Origin: Longimicrobiales bacterium
GTDB taxonomy: Bacteria > Gemmatimonadota > Gemmatimonadetes > Longimicrobiales > RSA9
Assembly (NCBI GenBank): GCA_035461765.1
Contig: DATHUY010000134.1
Coordinates: 1 to 64,000, forward strand
Length of the DNA: 64,000 bases
Reading direction: 5' to 3'
A program made the translations under genes and the position numbers. Below are positions 43,706 through 52,264 of this stretch, in pieces; position 1 is the stretch's first letter, and every line of letters starts with the position of its first letter. The notes beneath the pieces were generated by a model, which was given only the letters and a program-made list of their open reading frames with translations, did not search any database and was not told where the DNA came from.

Positions 43706-43864
43706 TTCACCACAGAGCACTCAGAGCACCCAGAGAACGGATTTTTCATTTCTTGAACAACGGATCAGCCACGGCGCATTCCAGTGCCGTTGTCGTAATC
43801 CGTTCAAAATGAAATTCCGTTGTCGTCATTCGTTCTCTGTGTGCTCTGAGTGCTCTGTGGTGAA
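43706..43864. repeat. palindromic intergenic element, copy C, between sufC and sufB
   Basis: The ends match copies A and B exactly. The interior also holds an inverted pair, aacggatttttcatttc with its near-complement near 43812-43836 (atgaaattccgtt), so the whole element can fold as a long imperfect hairpin. It sits inside the suf operon and could attenuate or process the message. Confidence 0.85.
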
Positions 43865-43898
43865 AAAATTCCGTTCTCCACAAGCTCCCCCCGCGTTC

Positions 43899-44666
43899 TC
43901 AGGCGCTCACCGGCTCGCGGAACCCCTCGTAGCCGGATGCCTCCAGCTCCTCCGCCAGCTCGAAGCCGCCCGAACGCGCGATGCGGCCGGCCACCATCAC
44001 GTGCACGTGATCCGGCCGGATGTAATTCAGAATGCGCTGATAGTGCGTGATCAGCAGGAACGACATCTCCGGCCGCTCTTCGTGCAGCTTGTTCACGCCC
44101 GCCGACACTACCTTCAGCGCGTCGATGTCCAGACCCGAGTCGGTCTCGTCCAGCACCGCGAGCGTTGGCTTCAGCAGCGCGAGCTGCAGGATCTCGTTCC
44201 GCTTCTTCTCACCACCGCTGAACCCGTCGTTTACACTCCGTTCCGCGAACGTCCGATCCATCTCGAGCAGAGCCATCCGCTCCAGCAGGTCCTCCTGGAA
44301 ATCGAAGATGTCGACTTCCTCGTCCGGGTTGTTCGCCTGGACCGCCGTCCGGAGGAAGTTCGCGATCGAGACGCCCGGGATGTCGACCGGGTACTGGAAC
44401 GCCAGGAAGATGCCCGCGCGCGCGCGCTCATCCACCTCGAGCTCCAGCAGGTCCTCACCCTTGAACGTTACCGAGCCGTCCGTCACCTCGTAGGCAGGGT
44501 GCCCGCTCAGCACCTTCGACAGCGTGCTCTTGCCCGAGCCGTTCGGCCCCATGATCGCGTGGATCTCCCCCGCGCCGATCTCCAGATCGACACCGCGCAG
44601 AATCTCCGATCCGTCCTCCGCCACAACGGCGTGCAGGTTCTCTATCTTCAGCAGTGGCTCACTCAT
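43899..44666 (-). CDS. sufC: Fe-S assembly ATPase SufC
   Basis: A 255-residue ABC-type ATPase, the energy source of SufBCD. Walker [10 protein letters not shown] near residue 40, the SufC-specific [16 protein letters not shown]-loop region, the signature [19 protein letters not shown], Walker [15 protein letters not shown] and the switch histidine in [10 protein letters not shown] are all present. ATG 44666 is the start. It is first in the leftward suf operon, directly behind the Fur-like box and promoter. Confidence 0.95.
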   Translation of the reverse strand: MSEPLLKIENLHAVVAEDGSEILRGVDLEIGAGEIHAIMGPNGSGKSTLSKVLSGHPAYEVTDGSVTFKGEDLLELEVDERARAGIFLAFQYPVDIPGVSIANFLRTAVQANNPDEEVDIFDFQEDLLERMALLEMDRTFAERSVNDGFSGGEKKRNEILQLALLKPTLAVLDETDSGLDIDALKVVSAGVNKLHEERPEMSFLLITHYQRILNYIRPDHVHVMVAGRIARSGGFELAEELEASGYEGFREPVSA

Positions 44667-44689
44667 TCGTCCCCATCCGAGTCCGCTTT

Positions 44690-44704
44690 CAAGAATGATT
44701 CTTG
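44690..44704. promoter_or_regulatory. Fur-family-like operator upstream of sufC
   Basis: caagaatgattcttg is a perfect 7-1-7 palindrome (extended to 17 bp by one base on each side), the form bound by Fur/Zur/PerR-type repressors. It lies 10 bases downstream of the predicted -10 element and 23 bases before the sufC start, a position suited to repression. Sequence matches the symmetry and AAT-N-ATT core of Fur-type boxes but not the exact E. coli consensus. Confidence 0.5.
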
Positions 44705-44714
44705 ATTTCAACCG

Positions 44715-44743
44715 AAGCTACCCGGCCGCGTCAGGGGTGTCAA
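44715..44743 (-). promoter_or_regulatory. predicted suf operon promoter
   Basis: Read leftward, TTGACA (complement of 44738-44743), 17 bases, TAGCTT (complement of 44715-44720) gives a near-perfect sigma70-type promoter. The alternative reading TTGA/N19/TAGCTTC fits the window's FCB-like pattern at the same place. Confidence 0.6.
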
Positions 44744-44819
44744 GGGAACGGCAGCGTTGCACTATCGTGCTCGCGCGTACGACTTTATAGACGAACGACG
44801 CAGCACGCCGGAGGCGGAT

Positions 44820-45662
44820 TTGGCAGCAGAACGAGTGACACTGGTCCTGGGCGGGGGCGGGATGAAGGGGCTCGCGCACGTCGGGGCCTGGCGGGCGGTG
44901 CTGGAAAGCGGGATCAAGGTTTCGGAGATCGTTGGCACCAGCATCGGGGCCCTGATCGGTGCGTGCATTGCCGGCGGCCTGGAGCATGAACGGCTGGTAT
45001 CCCTGGCGCGGGCGCTCCTGCGTACGGACATCGTGGTACTGAACAGGTGGGCGCTGTTGTTCAACGGGATCCGGCAGCCGAGCGTGTTCCGGGACGATAC
45101 GTTCCGCGCCTACATCGAGTCGGTCCTGCCCGCGACGACGTTCGCGGAGCTGTCGATCCCGCTATCCATGAACGCGGTGGACCTCGAGAGCGGGCGCCAG
45201 GAGTGGTTCGGTGCGGGGGGACTCATGGACGTCCCGCTGGCCGAGGCCGTCTACGCGTCATGCGCGCTTCCAGTCTTCTATCCGCCGGCGGAGATCAACG
45301 GACGCTATTTCGTGGATGGCGGCGTCATCGATGCGCTGCCGGTCGGCCGGGCAGCCGAGCGGGGGGCCGATCGCATCATTGCCGTGGATGTGGGAGCCGG
45401 CCAGGCGGGCGACGCGGTGGGCACCGTCGAGAAGGGCATGGTGGCGATCCATCAGCGCGTCATGCAGATCATGGGCTACGCCCGTAAGCGCGCCCACCTC
45501 GACGCTCATGGCTCCGCCAGCATCACCTACATCCGGCCGCACCTCGATGGCTACGACACCTTCGACTTCACCAGTACCGAATACTTCCTGGCCGAAGGGT
45601 ACCGCGCCGTGCACGAGGCGCTCAGCGGCGCCACCGACGAACCCCGCGAAGCCGCCGGCTGA
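44820..45662 (+). CDS. patatin-like phospholipase
   Basis: A 280-residue lipid acyl hydrolase of the patatin family. The oxyanion loop LVLGGGGMKGLAHVG, nucleophile serine in GTSIGAL and the catalytic aspartate in FVDGGVIDALPV are visible. No signal peptide. Start is the TTG at 44820, because GGAGG (44810-44814) lies 5 bases upstream; GTG 44835 is an alternative, and an earlier TTG at 44757 falls in a promoter-like sequence. It is divergent from the suf operon. Confidence 0.88.
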   Translation: MAAERVTLVLGGGGMKGLAHVGAWRAVLESGIKVSEIVGTSIGALIGACIAGGLEHERLVSLARALLRTDIVVLNRWALLFNGIRQPSVFRDDTFRAYIESVLPATTFAELSIPLSMNAVDLESGRQEWFGAGGLMDVPLAEAVYASCALPVFYPPAEINGRYFVDGGVIDALPVGRAAERGADRIIAVDVGAGQAGDAVGTVEKGMVAIHQRVMQIMGYARKRAHLDAHGSASITYIRPHLDGYDTFDFTSTEYFLAEGYRAVHEALSGATDEPREAAG

Positions 45663-45688
45663 GACTGTATGACCCCGGCGCGGATGGC

Positions 45689-46438
45689 TCAGCCCGCGAC
45701 GGCCGGCGGTCGGTCCGCCCGGCTCAGGATCGCGAGCCATACCGTCCCGATGACGAACCCGGCCATCACGTCCGACGGCCAGTGGACCCCCATCGCCATT
45801 CGGCCGACCGGCACCACGACAGCGATCACGCCCAGCAGCAGTATCGCAAGAACCCTCTCGGCCATGCTGCCGGACGCACGCAGCCACAGCAACGTCAGGA
45901 ATCCGTAAACGGCTACCGTCTTCGACGTGTGGCCGGACGGGAAGGCGTGAAAGCCGGGGGAGGCCACGCCCTCGTACAGCAGATCCGGGCGCGCCCGCGA
46001 CCAGATCAGCCAGCCGAACCGGCCCACCAGATCCGGGACCAGCGCAGACAGCACGATGCTCAGGCTGACCAGCGGCCGCCGCACCCAGGCCGCGATACCC
46101 GCCGTCAGCGCGATCAGGATGACCAGCGTGGGGTCGCTGCCCGGCGTCTGCAGGAATACGGCCGTGCTGAACCCCAGCGGCGCGTCCGACCCGAGCCACA
46201 GCAGGAACCCCGCCTCCCAGTCCAGCCAGCCGTTCGCCAGGGCCCATACGGCGGCGTACCTGAGCGTCACCCTCAGCACGAGCATGCCGGCCGCGCCCAG
46301 TGCCATGCGGCGCCACCAGCGACGCCACGCCTCGTCGCCGACGGCTTCACGACCCTCCCGGAACCGGCCGGACAGCTGCCGGAACAGCTTTGCCGCCGCG
46401 CTGCCCGGCCGCGGATTGAAGGGGCCGCGGAGATTCAC
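45689..46438 (-). CDS. PAP2-superfamily lipid phosphatase
   Basis: A 249-residue multi-span PAP2 protein with the phosphatase motifs SRARPD, FPSGHTSKTVAVYGF and GRMAMGVHWPSDVMAG, which hold the catalytic histidines and arginines. About six transmembrane helices. Possible substrates are phosphatidic acid or undecaprenyl pyrophosphate; the cell-wall gene upstream (PBP4) favours the second (inference). GTG 46438 is the start; no clear ribosome-binding site. It is the third gene of the PBP4 leftward group. Confidence 0.85.
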   Translation of the reverse strand: MNLRGPFNPRPGSAAAKLFRQLSGRFREGREAVGDEAWRRWWRRMALGAAGMLVLRVTLRYAAVWALANGWLDWEAGFLLWLGSDAPLGFSTAVFLQTPGSDPTLVILIALTAGIAAWVRRPLVSLSIVLSALVPDLVGRFGWLIWSRARPDLLYEGVASPGFHAFPSGHTSKTVAVYGFLTLLWLRASGSMAERVLAILLLGVIAVVVPVGRMAMGVHWPSDVMAGFVIGTVWLAILSRADRPPAVAG

Positions 46439-46495
46439 GGGGCCGCGGATGGCATATCCCGGGCTCCCGGACGACCCGGACCGGGCCTCACGCGG

Positions 46496-46975
46496 CTACT
46501 GGCCCGTGGTGAGCGGTTCCTGCGGGGCAGCGGACGGCGGCGGTATGGGACCGACCGGCTCGCCGAGCGCGGCGCGGAACTGGGCGAATACTTCTGCGAG
46601 CTGCCCGCCGGACTCGAGGCTGGCCCGGGACAGCTCGGTGATCATGACATCGCGCTGGTCCAGGATCTGGCGCAGCGGCTGCTGTGCGGCGGGCGGAGCC
46701 GATGAGATGTCCGCCTGGAGGCTGGTGAAGAAGTCGCTGGCCAGGCGGCGGGCAGATTCGTGATTGCCTCGCTGGGCCTCGATGGTGGCGGCGCCCAGCG
46801 TCGCCTCGAGTCGCTGAAAGGTCAGATCGTGGTGAGTCGAATCCAGTTCGGCGCGCGTGTTTTCCAGGTCGCTGCGATATGCGCGGGCGCTGGAGTATTG
46901 CCAGCCCGCGCCGATCGCGAAGCCGACGATGGCCGCCAGCGTTGCGCCGAGGACGATTCTCTGCGTGTCCGTCAT
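46496..46975 (-). CDS. membrane-anchored coiled-coil protein of unknown function
   Basis: 159 residues. An N-terminal transmembrane segment (IVLGATLAAIVGFAIGAGW) is followed by a helical region with heptad character (about 30-130: DLENTRAELDSTHHDLTFQRLEATLGAATIEAQRG) and a proline-rich end. The start ATG overlaps the PBP4 stop (ATGA), so it is coupled to the peptidase. It likely acts in the periplasm near the cell wall (inference). Confidence 0.7.
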   Translation of the reverse strand: MTDTQRIVLGATLAAIVGFAIGAGWQYSSARAYRSDLENTRAELDSTHHDLTFQRLEATLGAATIEAQRGNHESARRLASDFFTSLQADISSAPPAAQQPLRQILDQRDVMITELSRASLESGGQLAEVFAQFRAALGEPVGPIPPPSAAPQEPLTTGQ

Positions 46976-48480
46976 TGTCCGCCTCCCGCTCTCTCGAGCT
47001 CGATGTTCGAACCGTCTGCATCCACCGCGCGCGCGACGGCGAGCACGATGTCGTCCATGGCACTGCGGACCATTCCGGAGGGGAGTCCGGTGCCGTTTGT
47101 CAGAATGGAGAACACGATGTCGCGTCCGTCCGCCGCAACGAGGTAGCCGCTCAGCGCATTGACGTTGGAGATCGTTCCCGTCTTGCCGAAGACGCGGCCG
47201 GCCAGCGGCTCGAGCCGGCCGGCGAGCGTGGTGCCCTCGAGACCGGGAGCTGCCAGCGCATCGCGAAAGGCCTCCGCCCACGGCTGCGCACGGGCGTGCA
47301 GCAGCATCTGCACGGTCGCATCCGGAGAGAGCAGGTTCTGGGCCGACATGCCGGATCCATCGCGCAGGTTGACCGCCAGGGAATCGACGCCGGCAGCGCT
47401 GTAGAGGTACTCGCGCTCGACCCCGATACCTCCGCGCCACGAGCCGTCGCCCGCAAACTCGCTGCCGAGCGACTTCAGCACCTGCTCGGCCACCCAGTTC
47501 TGACTCGGCCGCAGAATCACGGCGACAATGTCGCGCATCGGCGGTGAGTGCCATTCCGCGATCACTGCCGCTTCGGCGCGCAGCGCGCCGGCCCGGGCGG
47601 AGTCGCGGACCACCACCACCGAGTCCACTCGGATACCACGCTTTCCGAGCAGCTCCACGAGCGCGCCCCCGACCGAGCGTGCCGGCTGCGTCACCGCGCG
47701 GGTCAGCGTATCCACCGTACCCGCGCCCGCGGTGCCCGTGACGTAAATGGTGTCGCGCCGCGCCGTGTAGTCGATGCTCAGGGACGTGCGAGCGCCAGCC
47801 GTGTCCGTCGTGAGATCTGCGCGCAGCGGCTGCGTCAGCGGCCCCGCGACCGTGACGCCCGCCGGATCGCCGGGCACTGCCCCGCCTGTCACCACCAGGT
47901 CGAATGTGCCGTCTGCCGCTGCAATCGCCTCGATGGGTGGTGCATAGATGCCCGGCAGATCCCCCACCTCCCACGAGCCATTCACCAGCTCGTCGCGGAA
48001 TCGGGAGACGTCGAGCACCAGCGCGCCGATCGTCCGCACACCGCTCGCGGCGACGAGCGCTGCCATGGAGTCGAGCGGCGCGGCCGCCGAGTCGTGGAAC
48101 CGTTCCGACCACGTCGGGTCGCCGCTCCCCGCCATGATCAGAGTCGCCGCGCTGTCGGCGCTCCGCCCGCCCAGCAGCAGCGGTGTGCGATAGCGCCAGT
48201 CGGCGCCGAATTTCCCGAATGCTACCACGCCGATCACCAGCTTGGTGTTCGATGCGGGAATGAAATGCTTCTCCGGATTGCGTGCATACAGGACCCGCCC
48301 GCTGGCGGCATCCTGCACCAGTATGCCCCACGACGTGCGGTGCAGCGGCGACTGCATCGTGATGGAATCGATGACCGCCGCGAGCGATCGCTGCACCGGA
48401 GGCGTCACCACGGCGCCGCGGCTCGCGCAGCCCAGCTGGACCAGGACAGCCGTGAGAAGCAGGGGGTGAAAGGCACGCAT
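46972..48480 (-). CDS. dacB: D-alanyl-D-alanine carboxypeptidase/endopeptidase (PBP4, S13 family)
   Basis: A 502-residue lipoprotein (VQLGC, C18) of the S13/PBP4 family, which cuts D-alanine from or between murein peptides. The SxxK motif is S77-K80 (PASNTK), the second motif is SQN in LRPSQNWVAEQ, and the third KTG lies in FGKTGTISN. The large S13 insertion domain is present (about 120-280). The start is ATG 48480, with AGGAGG about ten bases before it; ATG 48501 would place the ribosome-binding site inside the gene. Confidence 0.92.
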   Translation of the reverse strand: MRAFHPLLLTAVLVQLGCASRGAVVTPPVQRSLAAVIDSITMQSPLHRTSWGILVQDAASGRVLYARNPEKHFIPASNTKLVIGVVAFGKFGADWRYRTPLLLGGRSADSAATLIMAGSGDPTWSERFHDSAAAPLDSMAALVAASGVRTIGALVLDVSRFRDELVNGSWEVGDLPGIYAPPIEAIAAADGTFDLVVTGGAVPGDPAGVTVAGPLTQPLRADLTTDTAGARTSLSIDYTARRDTIYVTGTAGAGTVDTLTRAVTQPARSVGGALVELLGKRGIRVDSVVVVRDSARAGALRAEAAVIAEWHSPPMRDIVAVILRPSQNWVAEQVLKSLGSEFAGDGSWRGGIGVEREYLYSAAGVDSLAVNLRDGSGMSAQNLLSPDATVQMLLHARAQPWAEAFRDALAAPGLEGTTLAGRLEPLAGRVFGKTGTISNVNALSGYLVAADGRDIVFSILTNGTGLPSGMVRSAMDDIVLAVARAVDADGSNIELERAGGGQ

Positions 48481-48579
48481 CGGCGGTTTGCCTCCTGGCA
48501 TTGGCGATTCGTCTCGCGTTCAGGCCGCGCCACCCGGCCCGGACGCCATGGATACCGGACGCTGTTCGACGCGGCTGCT

Positions 48580-48610
48580 GCAACATAGGGTTAGGGGATG
48601 GCGGCGGAAA
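48580..48610 (-). promoter_or_regulatory. predicted promoter of the PBP4 operon
   Basis: Reading leftward, TTTC (complement of 48607-48610), 19 bases, then TATGTTGC (complement of 48580-48587), the same pattern as at 63599. It lies 99 bases before the dacB start, in the 165-bp divergent gap shared with the decarboxylase gene. Confidence 0.5.
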
Positions 48611-48645
48611 TACGATGGCCGCCATACAACAGAGGAAGGCATCGC

Positions 48646-50145
48646 ATGCGTGAAGAGTCCAGCTCACCGGCTGTCGGTCGCACCACTTCAGTGACCGCTT
48701 CCGCCGAACCGGCGGACATGTCCCCCGACGAGCTCCGCAGGCACGGCCACGCCGTGATGGATCGCATCGCGGACTACATCGCCCATCCCGAACGCTGGCC
48801 CGTCCTGCCGGATATCCGGCCCGGCATGCTCCGCGAGCAGCTTCCGACCGAAGCCCCTGCCACCGGCGAGCCGATGGACCGCATCCTCGCGGACTTCGAC
48901 CGCCTGATACTGCCCCACACCACACACTGGAATCATCCCGGTTTCTTTGCCTATTTCGGCATCAGCGGGTCCGGCCCCGGCATCCTGGGCGAGGCCCTGA
49001 CCGCCGCTCTCAACGTCAACGCCATGTTGTGGCGTACGGGACCGGCCGCAACCGAGCTGGAGGAAGTCACGCTCGGCTGGCTTCGCACCATGACCGGCCT
49101 CGATCCGGCTTTCGAGGGCACCATCAACGACACCGCTTCCAGCAGCACGCTGCACGCGCTCGCCGCGGCCCGCGAGGCCGACCCGTCCCTGCGCATCCGG
49201 GAGGCCGGTCTGGCCGGCCGCTCGGACGTTCCTCCCCTGCGCGTGTACGGCTCGGCGGAGGCGCATTCGAGCGTGGACAAGGCCGTTCTCACTCTCGGCA
49301 TGGGCCTCTCCGGGCTGCGGCACATCCCGGTCAACGCACAGCAGGAGATGGACGTCGCCGCGCTCGAGGCCGCCGTCGCCGAGGACCTTGCCGCGGGTAT
49401 CCGGCCGATCGCCGTCGTCGCGACGGTCGGCACGACGTCGACGACCGCCATCGATCCGGTGCCGGCCATTGCCAATGTGTGCCGTCGCCACCGGCTCTGG
49501 CTGCACGTGGACGCTGCCTACGGCGGAGCCGCCGCCATCCTGCCCGAGCTTCGCCACGTGCTGGATGGCTGCGATCGCGCCGACTCCATCGTGATCAACC
49601 CGCACAAGTGGCTCTTCGTGCCGATCGACTGCTCCATTCTCTATACGAGGAGACCGGACGTGCTGAAGCGCGCGTTCAGTCTGGTGCCGGAATACCTGAC
49701 GACCACTGACCCGTCGGACACCCGGAACCTGATGGACTACGGCGTCGCCCTCGGCCGGCGCTTCCGGGCCCTCAAGCTCTGGTTCGTGCTCCGGCATTTC
49801 GGCACCCGGGGAATGCAGGAGCGCGTGCGCCACCACATCGACATGGCACAATCCTTTGCACAATGGGTGGACGAGGACGCCTCCTTCGAGCGACTCGCGC
49901 CGACGCGTTTCTCGGTCGTCGCGTTCCGTTACAGGCCGCAGGACGGCTCCGGCGAGGAACGGTTGGATGAGCTGAATATGCAGTTGCTGCAACGACTTAA
50001 CGAATCAGGCGAGGTGTTCCTGTCCCATACGCGCGTCGGCGGCAGCTACGCACTCCGCCTCGCCATCGGCAACATCCGGACGACGTCCGCCCACGTGGCG
50101 CGGGCATGGCAACTTGCGAGGGAAGCCGCAGAAAGCCTGTCGTAA
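48646..50145 (+). CDS. PLP-dependent amino acid decarboxylase (aromatic/glutamate type, group II)
   Basis: A 499-residue decarboxylase resembling aromatic-L-amino-acid decarboxylase. Signatures are NHPGFFAYF near residue 105, VATVGTTSTTAIDP, WLHVDAAYGGAAAILPE, and the PLP lysine K321 in INPHKWLFVPIDCS. It makes amines such as tryptamine, dopamine or phenethylamine; the exact substrate is not readable. ATG 48646 has GAGGAAGG before it. It shares an operon with the diguanylate cyclase-type gene, which starts inside it. Confidence 0.88.
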   Translation: MREESSSPAVGRTTSVTASAEPADMSPDELRRHGHAVMDRIADYIAHPERWPVLPDIRPGMLREQLPTEAPATGEPMDRILADFDRLILPHTTHWNHPGFFAYFGISGSGPGILGEALTAALNVNAMLWRTGPAATELEEVTLGWLRTMTGLDPAFEGTINDTASSSTLHALAAAREADPSLRIREAGLAGRSDVPPLRVYGSAEAHSSVDKAVLTLGMGLSGLRHIPVNAQQEMDVAALEAAVAEDLAAGIRPIAVVATVGTTSTTAIDPVPAIANVCRRHRLWLHVDAAYGGAAAILPELRHVLDGCDRADSIVINPHKWLFVPIDCSILYTRRPDVLKRAFSLVPEYLTTTDPSDTRNLMDYGVALGRRFRALKLWFVLRHFGTRGMQERVRHHIDMAQSFAQWVDEDASFERLAPTRFSVVAFRYRPQDGSGEERLDELNMQLLQRLNESGEVFLSHTRVGGSYALRLAIGNIRTTSAHVARAWQLAREAAESLS

Positions 50146-52112
50146 GGCAGGGGGAGACTCTGACGACACACGCGCTGGAACGGGCTGATGAGGGCCTCCG
50201 GGCACCGTTCGCGCTCGCCATCTGGTCGGCGAGCGTGGCGGCTGTGCTCATCTACCTGTTGCCCGCCGGCGGAACTGTCCGGACCGTCCTCGTCGCATCA
50301 CTGCTGATCCTGGCACCGCTCGCCGCCCTCGCCTCCGCGCTCGCCGCCGCACGGGCGGTTTCCCGCGCCATGGCGGGCCCCTGGATCATGCTGGCCGCCG
50401 CCGGTGCGGTCGCCGCTCTGGGGCAGATGCACTGGCACGACGTCGGCCAGCCCATGGAGAGCTGGCACGCCCTGGTGGACGTTGCGTCCATCACGCTCGT
50501 CGCCCTCGGACTCGGCTGGATCCTCCACCAGCGCGATCGCGAACGCATCATAGAGATCGCCCTCGACGGCGGACTCGTGCTCGGCACCGCAACCGTCCTG
50601 ACCCTGCGTTGGTCCCCCGCCGTCCGGACCGTCCTGGCAGGCAGCGGCGAATGGTCCGGGCCCGAGCAGATCGGCGCCTTCGCCGCTCCCATCGCCGCCG
50701 GCTGCGCATTCCTCTTCGGCATGGTGCTCCTGCTCGTCCGCGGCATCTCACCGGCCGCCGTCGCTGCCGCCGCCATTGCAGCCGCCACCGCCGGCTTCGG
50801 CTTCAGCATCGCGCCGCTCGCACTCGGTATGGGCCCCTGCTGCGGCGCCGCGGATCCCGCCGGTCTCGCCTTCGTCCTCGCGTGGTTCAGCCTCGCATAC
50901 GCAGGATTTCGCGTTCAGACCGTCGGCCCCGGTGCGTTCCTCAGCGATGGCAACGGGACCGCCGGCAGACGCCTCCGTATGGTCGTCGCGCCCGCCGTCG
51001 CCGTCGTCATGGGCGGCGTCATCATCGATTCCACACGCACCGGCCCCCTCCACAGCGTCACGGCGTTCGCGCTGGCCCTGCTCGGCCTCATCCTCGCACT
51101 CCGGGTGAGTCAGCTGCTGCACGATACACGTACACAGTCGGCCGAGCGCGTGCAGCTCGCCCAGAGCCGCACCATGATCGAAGTCAGTCAGGCGCTCGCA
51201 GGGACGACCAGCCTCGACGAGACCCTCGACCTCATCACGCAGCACGCCGTACGACTCCTGCGCGGCCGGGCGGCCATCATCGAACTGCTCACTCCGGATC
51301 GCAGGCACCTGGAGTTTTTCGCCGTGCACGGGCTCCCGCGCGACCTGCTGCACCTGCGCTTCCCGGTGGACGGCAGCTTCACGGGCTGGGTGGTGGCCCA
51401 TGGCAGGGCGCGCACCGCCGTCGATCCCCATACGGACCCATACATCCAGGTGGAGGCACTGCCATACCTCGACCGGTCTCCGATCGCTGCCGCCCCGCTC
51501 TGCTACCGCGATGTCACGCTGGGCGCGCTGTCGTGTGTGGGGAGTTACCCGTTCGATGAGGCGGATCTGGCGCTGCTCACGGCGCTGGCGGACCAGGCGG
51601 CCGTCGCGATCGAGAACGCGCGGCTTTTCGAGCAGGTACACCAGCTGTCGATGACGGACCCGCTGACGGGTCTGCCCAACCGCCGGCAGCTGGAGCGTGA
51701 TCTGGCAAGGGAGTTCTCCGCTGCCGGCCGCGGACGCGGCCTGGCTGTCGTAATGTTCGACCTGAACGGATTCAAGATGTATAACGATCGCCACGGTCAC
51801 GTGGCGGGCGACGAGGTCCTTCGCATGTTCAGCCGCGCCCTGGCAGGCGAGACCCGTGCGATGAACCTCGCCGCCCGCTACGGTGGAGACGAGTTCATCG
51901 CCCTGCTGACGGATACGGACGCGCCCGGCGCCCGCGCGTTCATCGCACGCCTGCGCCGTGCATTCCCCGGTCCCGGCGTTACCGATCTCGATTTCTCGGC
52001 CGGGTACGCGGTTTTCGACCCCGCCATGCGGACACCGGAGGACCTCGTCGCGGCGGCTGATCGCGCGCTGTACGACGCCAAGTCGCGCAAGCCATTGCCC
52101 GCCGGCGGCTGA
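50106..52112 (+). CDS. membrane GAF-GGDEF protein (predicted diguanylate cyclase)
   Basis: A 668-residue signalling protein. The first 350 residues are about nine transmembrane segments. A GAF domain follows (about 355-500, TMIEVSQALAGTTSLDETLDL). The GGDEF domain has the intact GGDEF motif at 593-597 and DLNGFKMYNDRHGHVAGDEV upstream. The inhibitory site expected before it (RxxD) reads RAMN, so product feedback may be lost. The start at ATG 50106 overlaps the decarboxylase end by 40 bases; a ribosome-binding-like AGGGGGAG at 50151 is followed only by a CTG. Confidence 0.85.
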   Translation: MATCEGSRRKPVVRQGETLTTHALERADEGLRAPFALAIWSASVAAVLIYLLPAGGTVRTVLVASLLILAPLAALASALAAARAVSRAMAGPWIMLAAAGAVAALGQMHWHDVGQPMESWHALVDVASITLVALGLGWILHQRDRERIIEIALDGGLVLGTATVLTLRWSPAVRTVLAGSGEWSGPEQIGAFAAPIAAGCAFLFGMVLLLVRGISPAAVAAAAIAAATAGFGFSIAPLALGMGPCCGAADPAGLAFVLAWFSLAYAGFRVQTVGPGAFLSDGNGTAGRRLRMVVAPAVAVVMGGVIIDSTRTGPLHSVTAFALALLGLILALRVSQLLHDTRTQSAERVQLAQSRTMIEVSQALAGTTSLDETLDLITQHAVRLLRGRAAIIELLTPDRRHLEFFAVHGLPRDLLHLRFPVDGSFTGWVVAHGRARTAVDPHTDPYIQVEALPYLDRSPIAAAPLCYRDVTLGALSCVGSYPFDEADLALLTALADQAAVAIENARLFEQVHQLSMTDPLTGLPNRRQLERDLAREFSAAGRGRGLAVVMFDLNGFKMYNDRHGHVAGDEVLRMFSRALAGETRAMNLAARYGGDEFIALLTDTDAPGARAFIARLRRAFPGPGVTDLDFSAGYAVFDPAMRTPEDLVAAADRALYDAKSRKPLPAGG

Positions 52113-52264
52113 CGGAAACGCCGACCCCATACACATGCCTCTCCGTCGGTCCGGCTCATCTGCCGCCCCTCCACGATCCGCTTGTCGAGCACGACCTGCC
52201 GCCGAGCAGCGTACGAATGTGAAGTTGAGCTCGATGCCGTCGGCGCGAGGCTCGTCCGCGCTCC

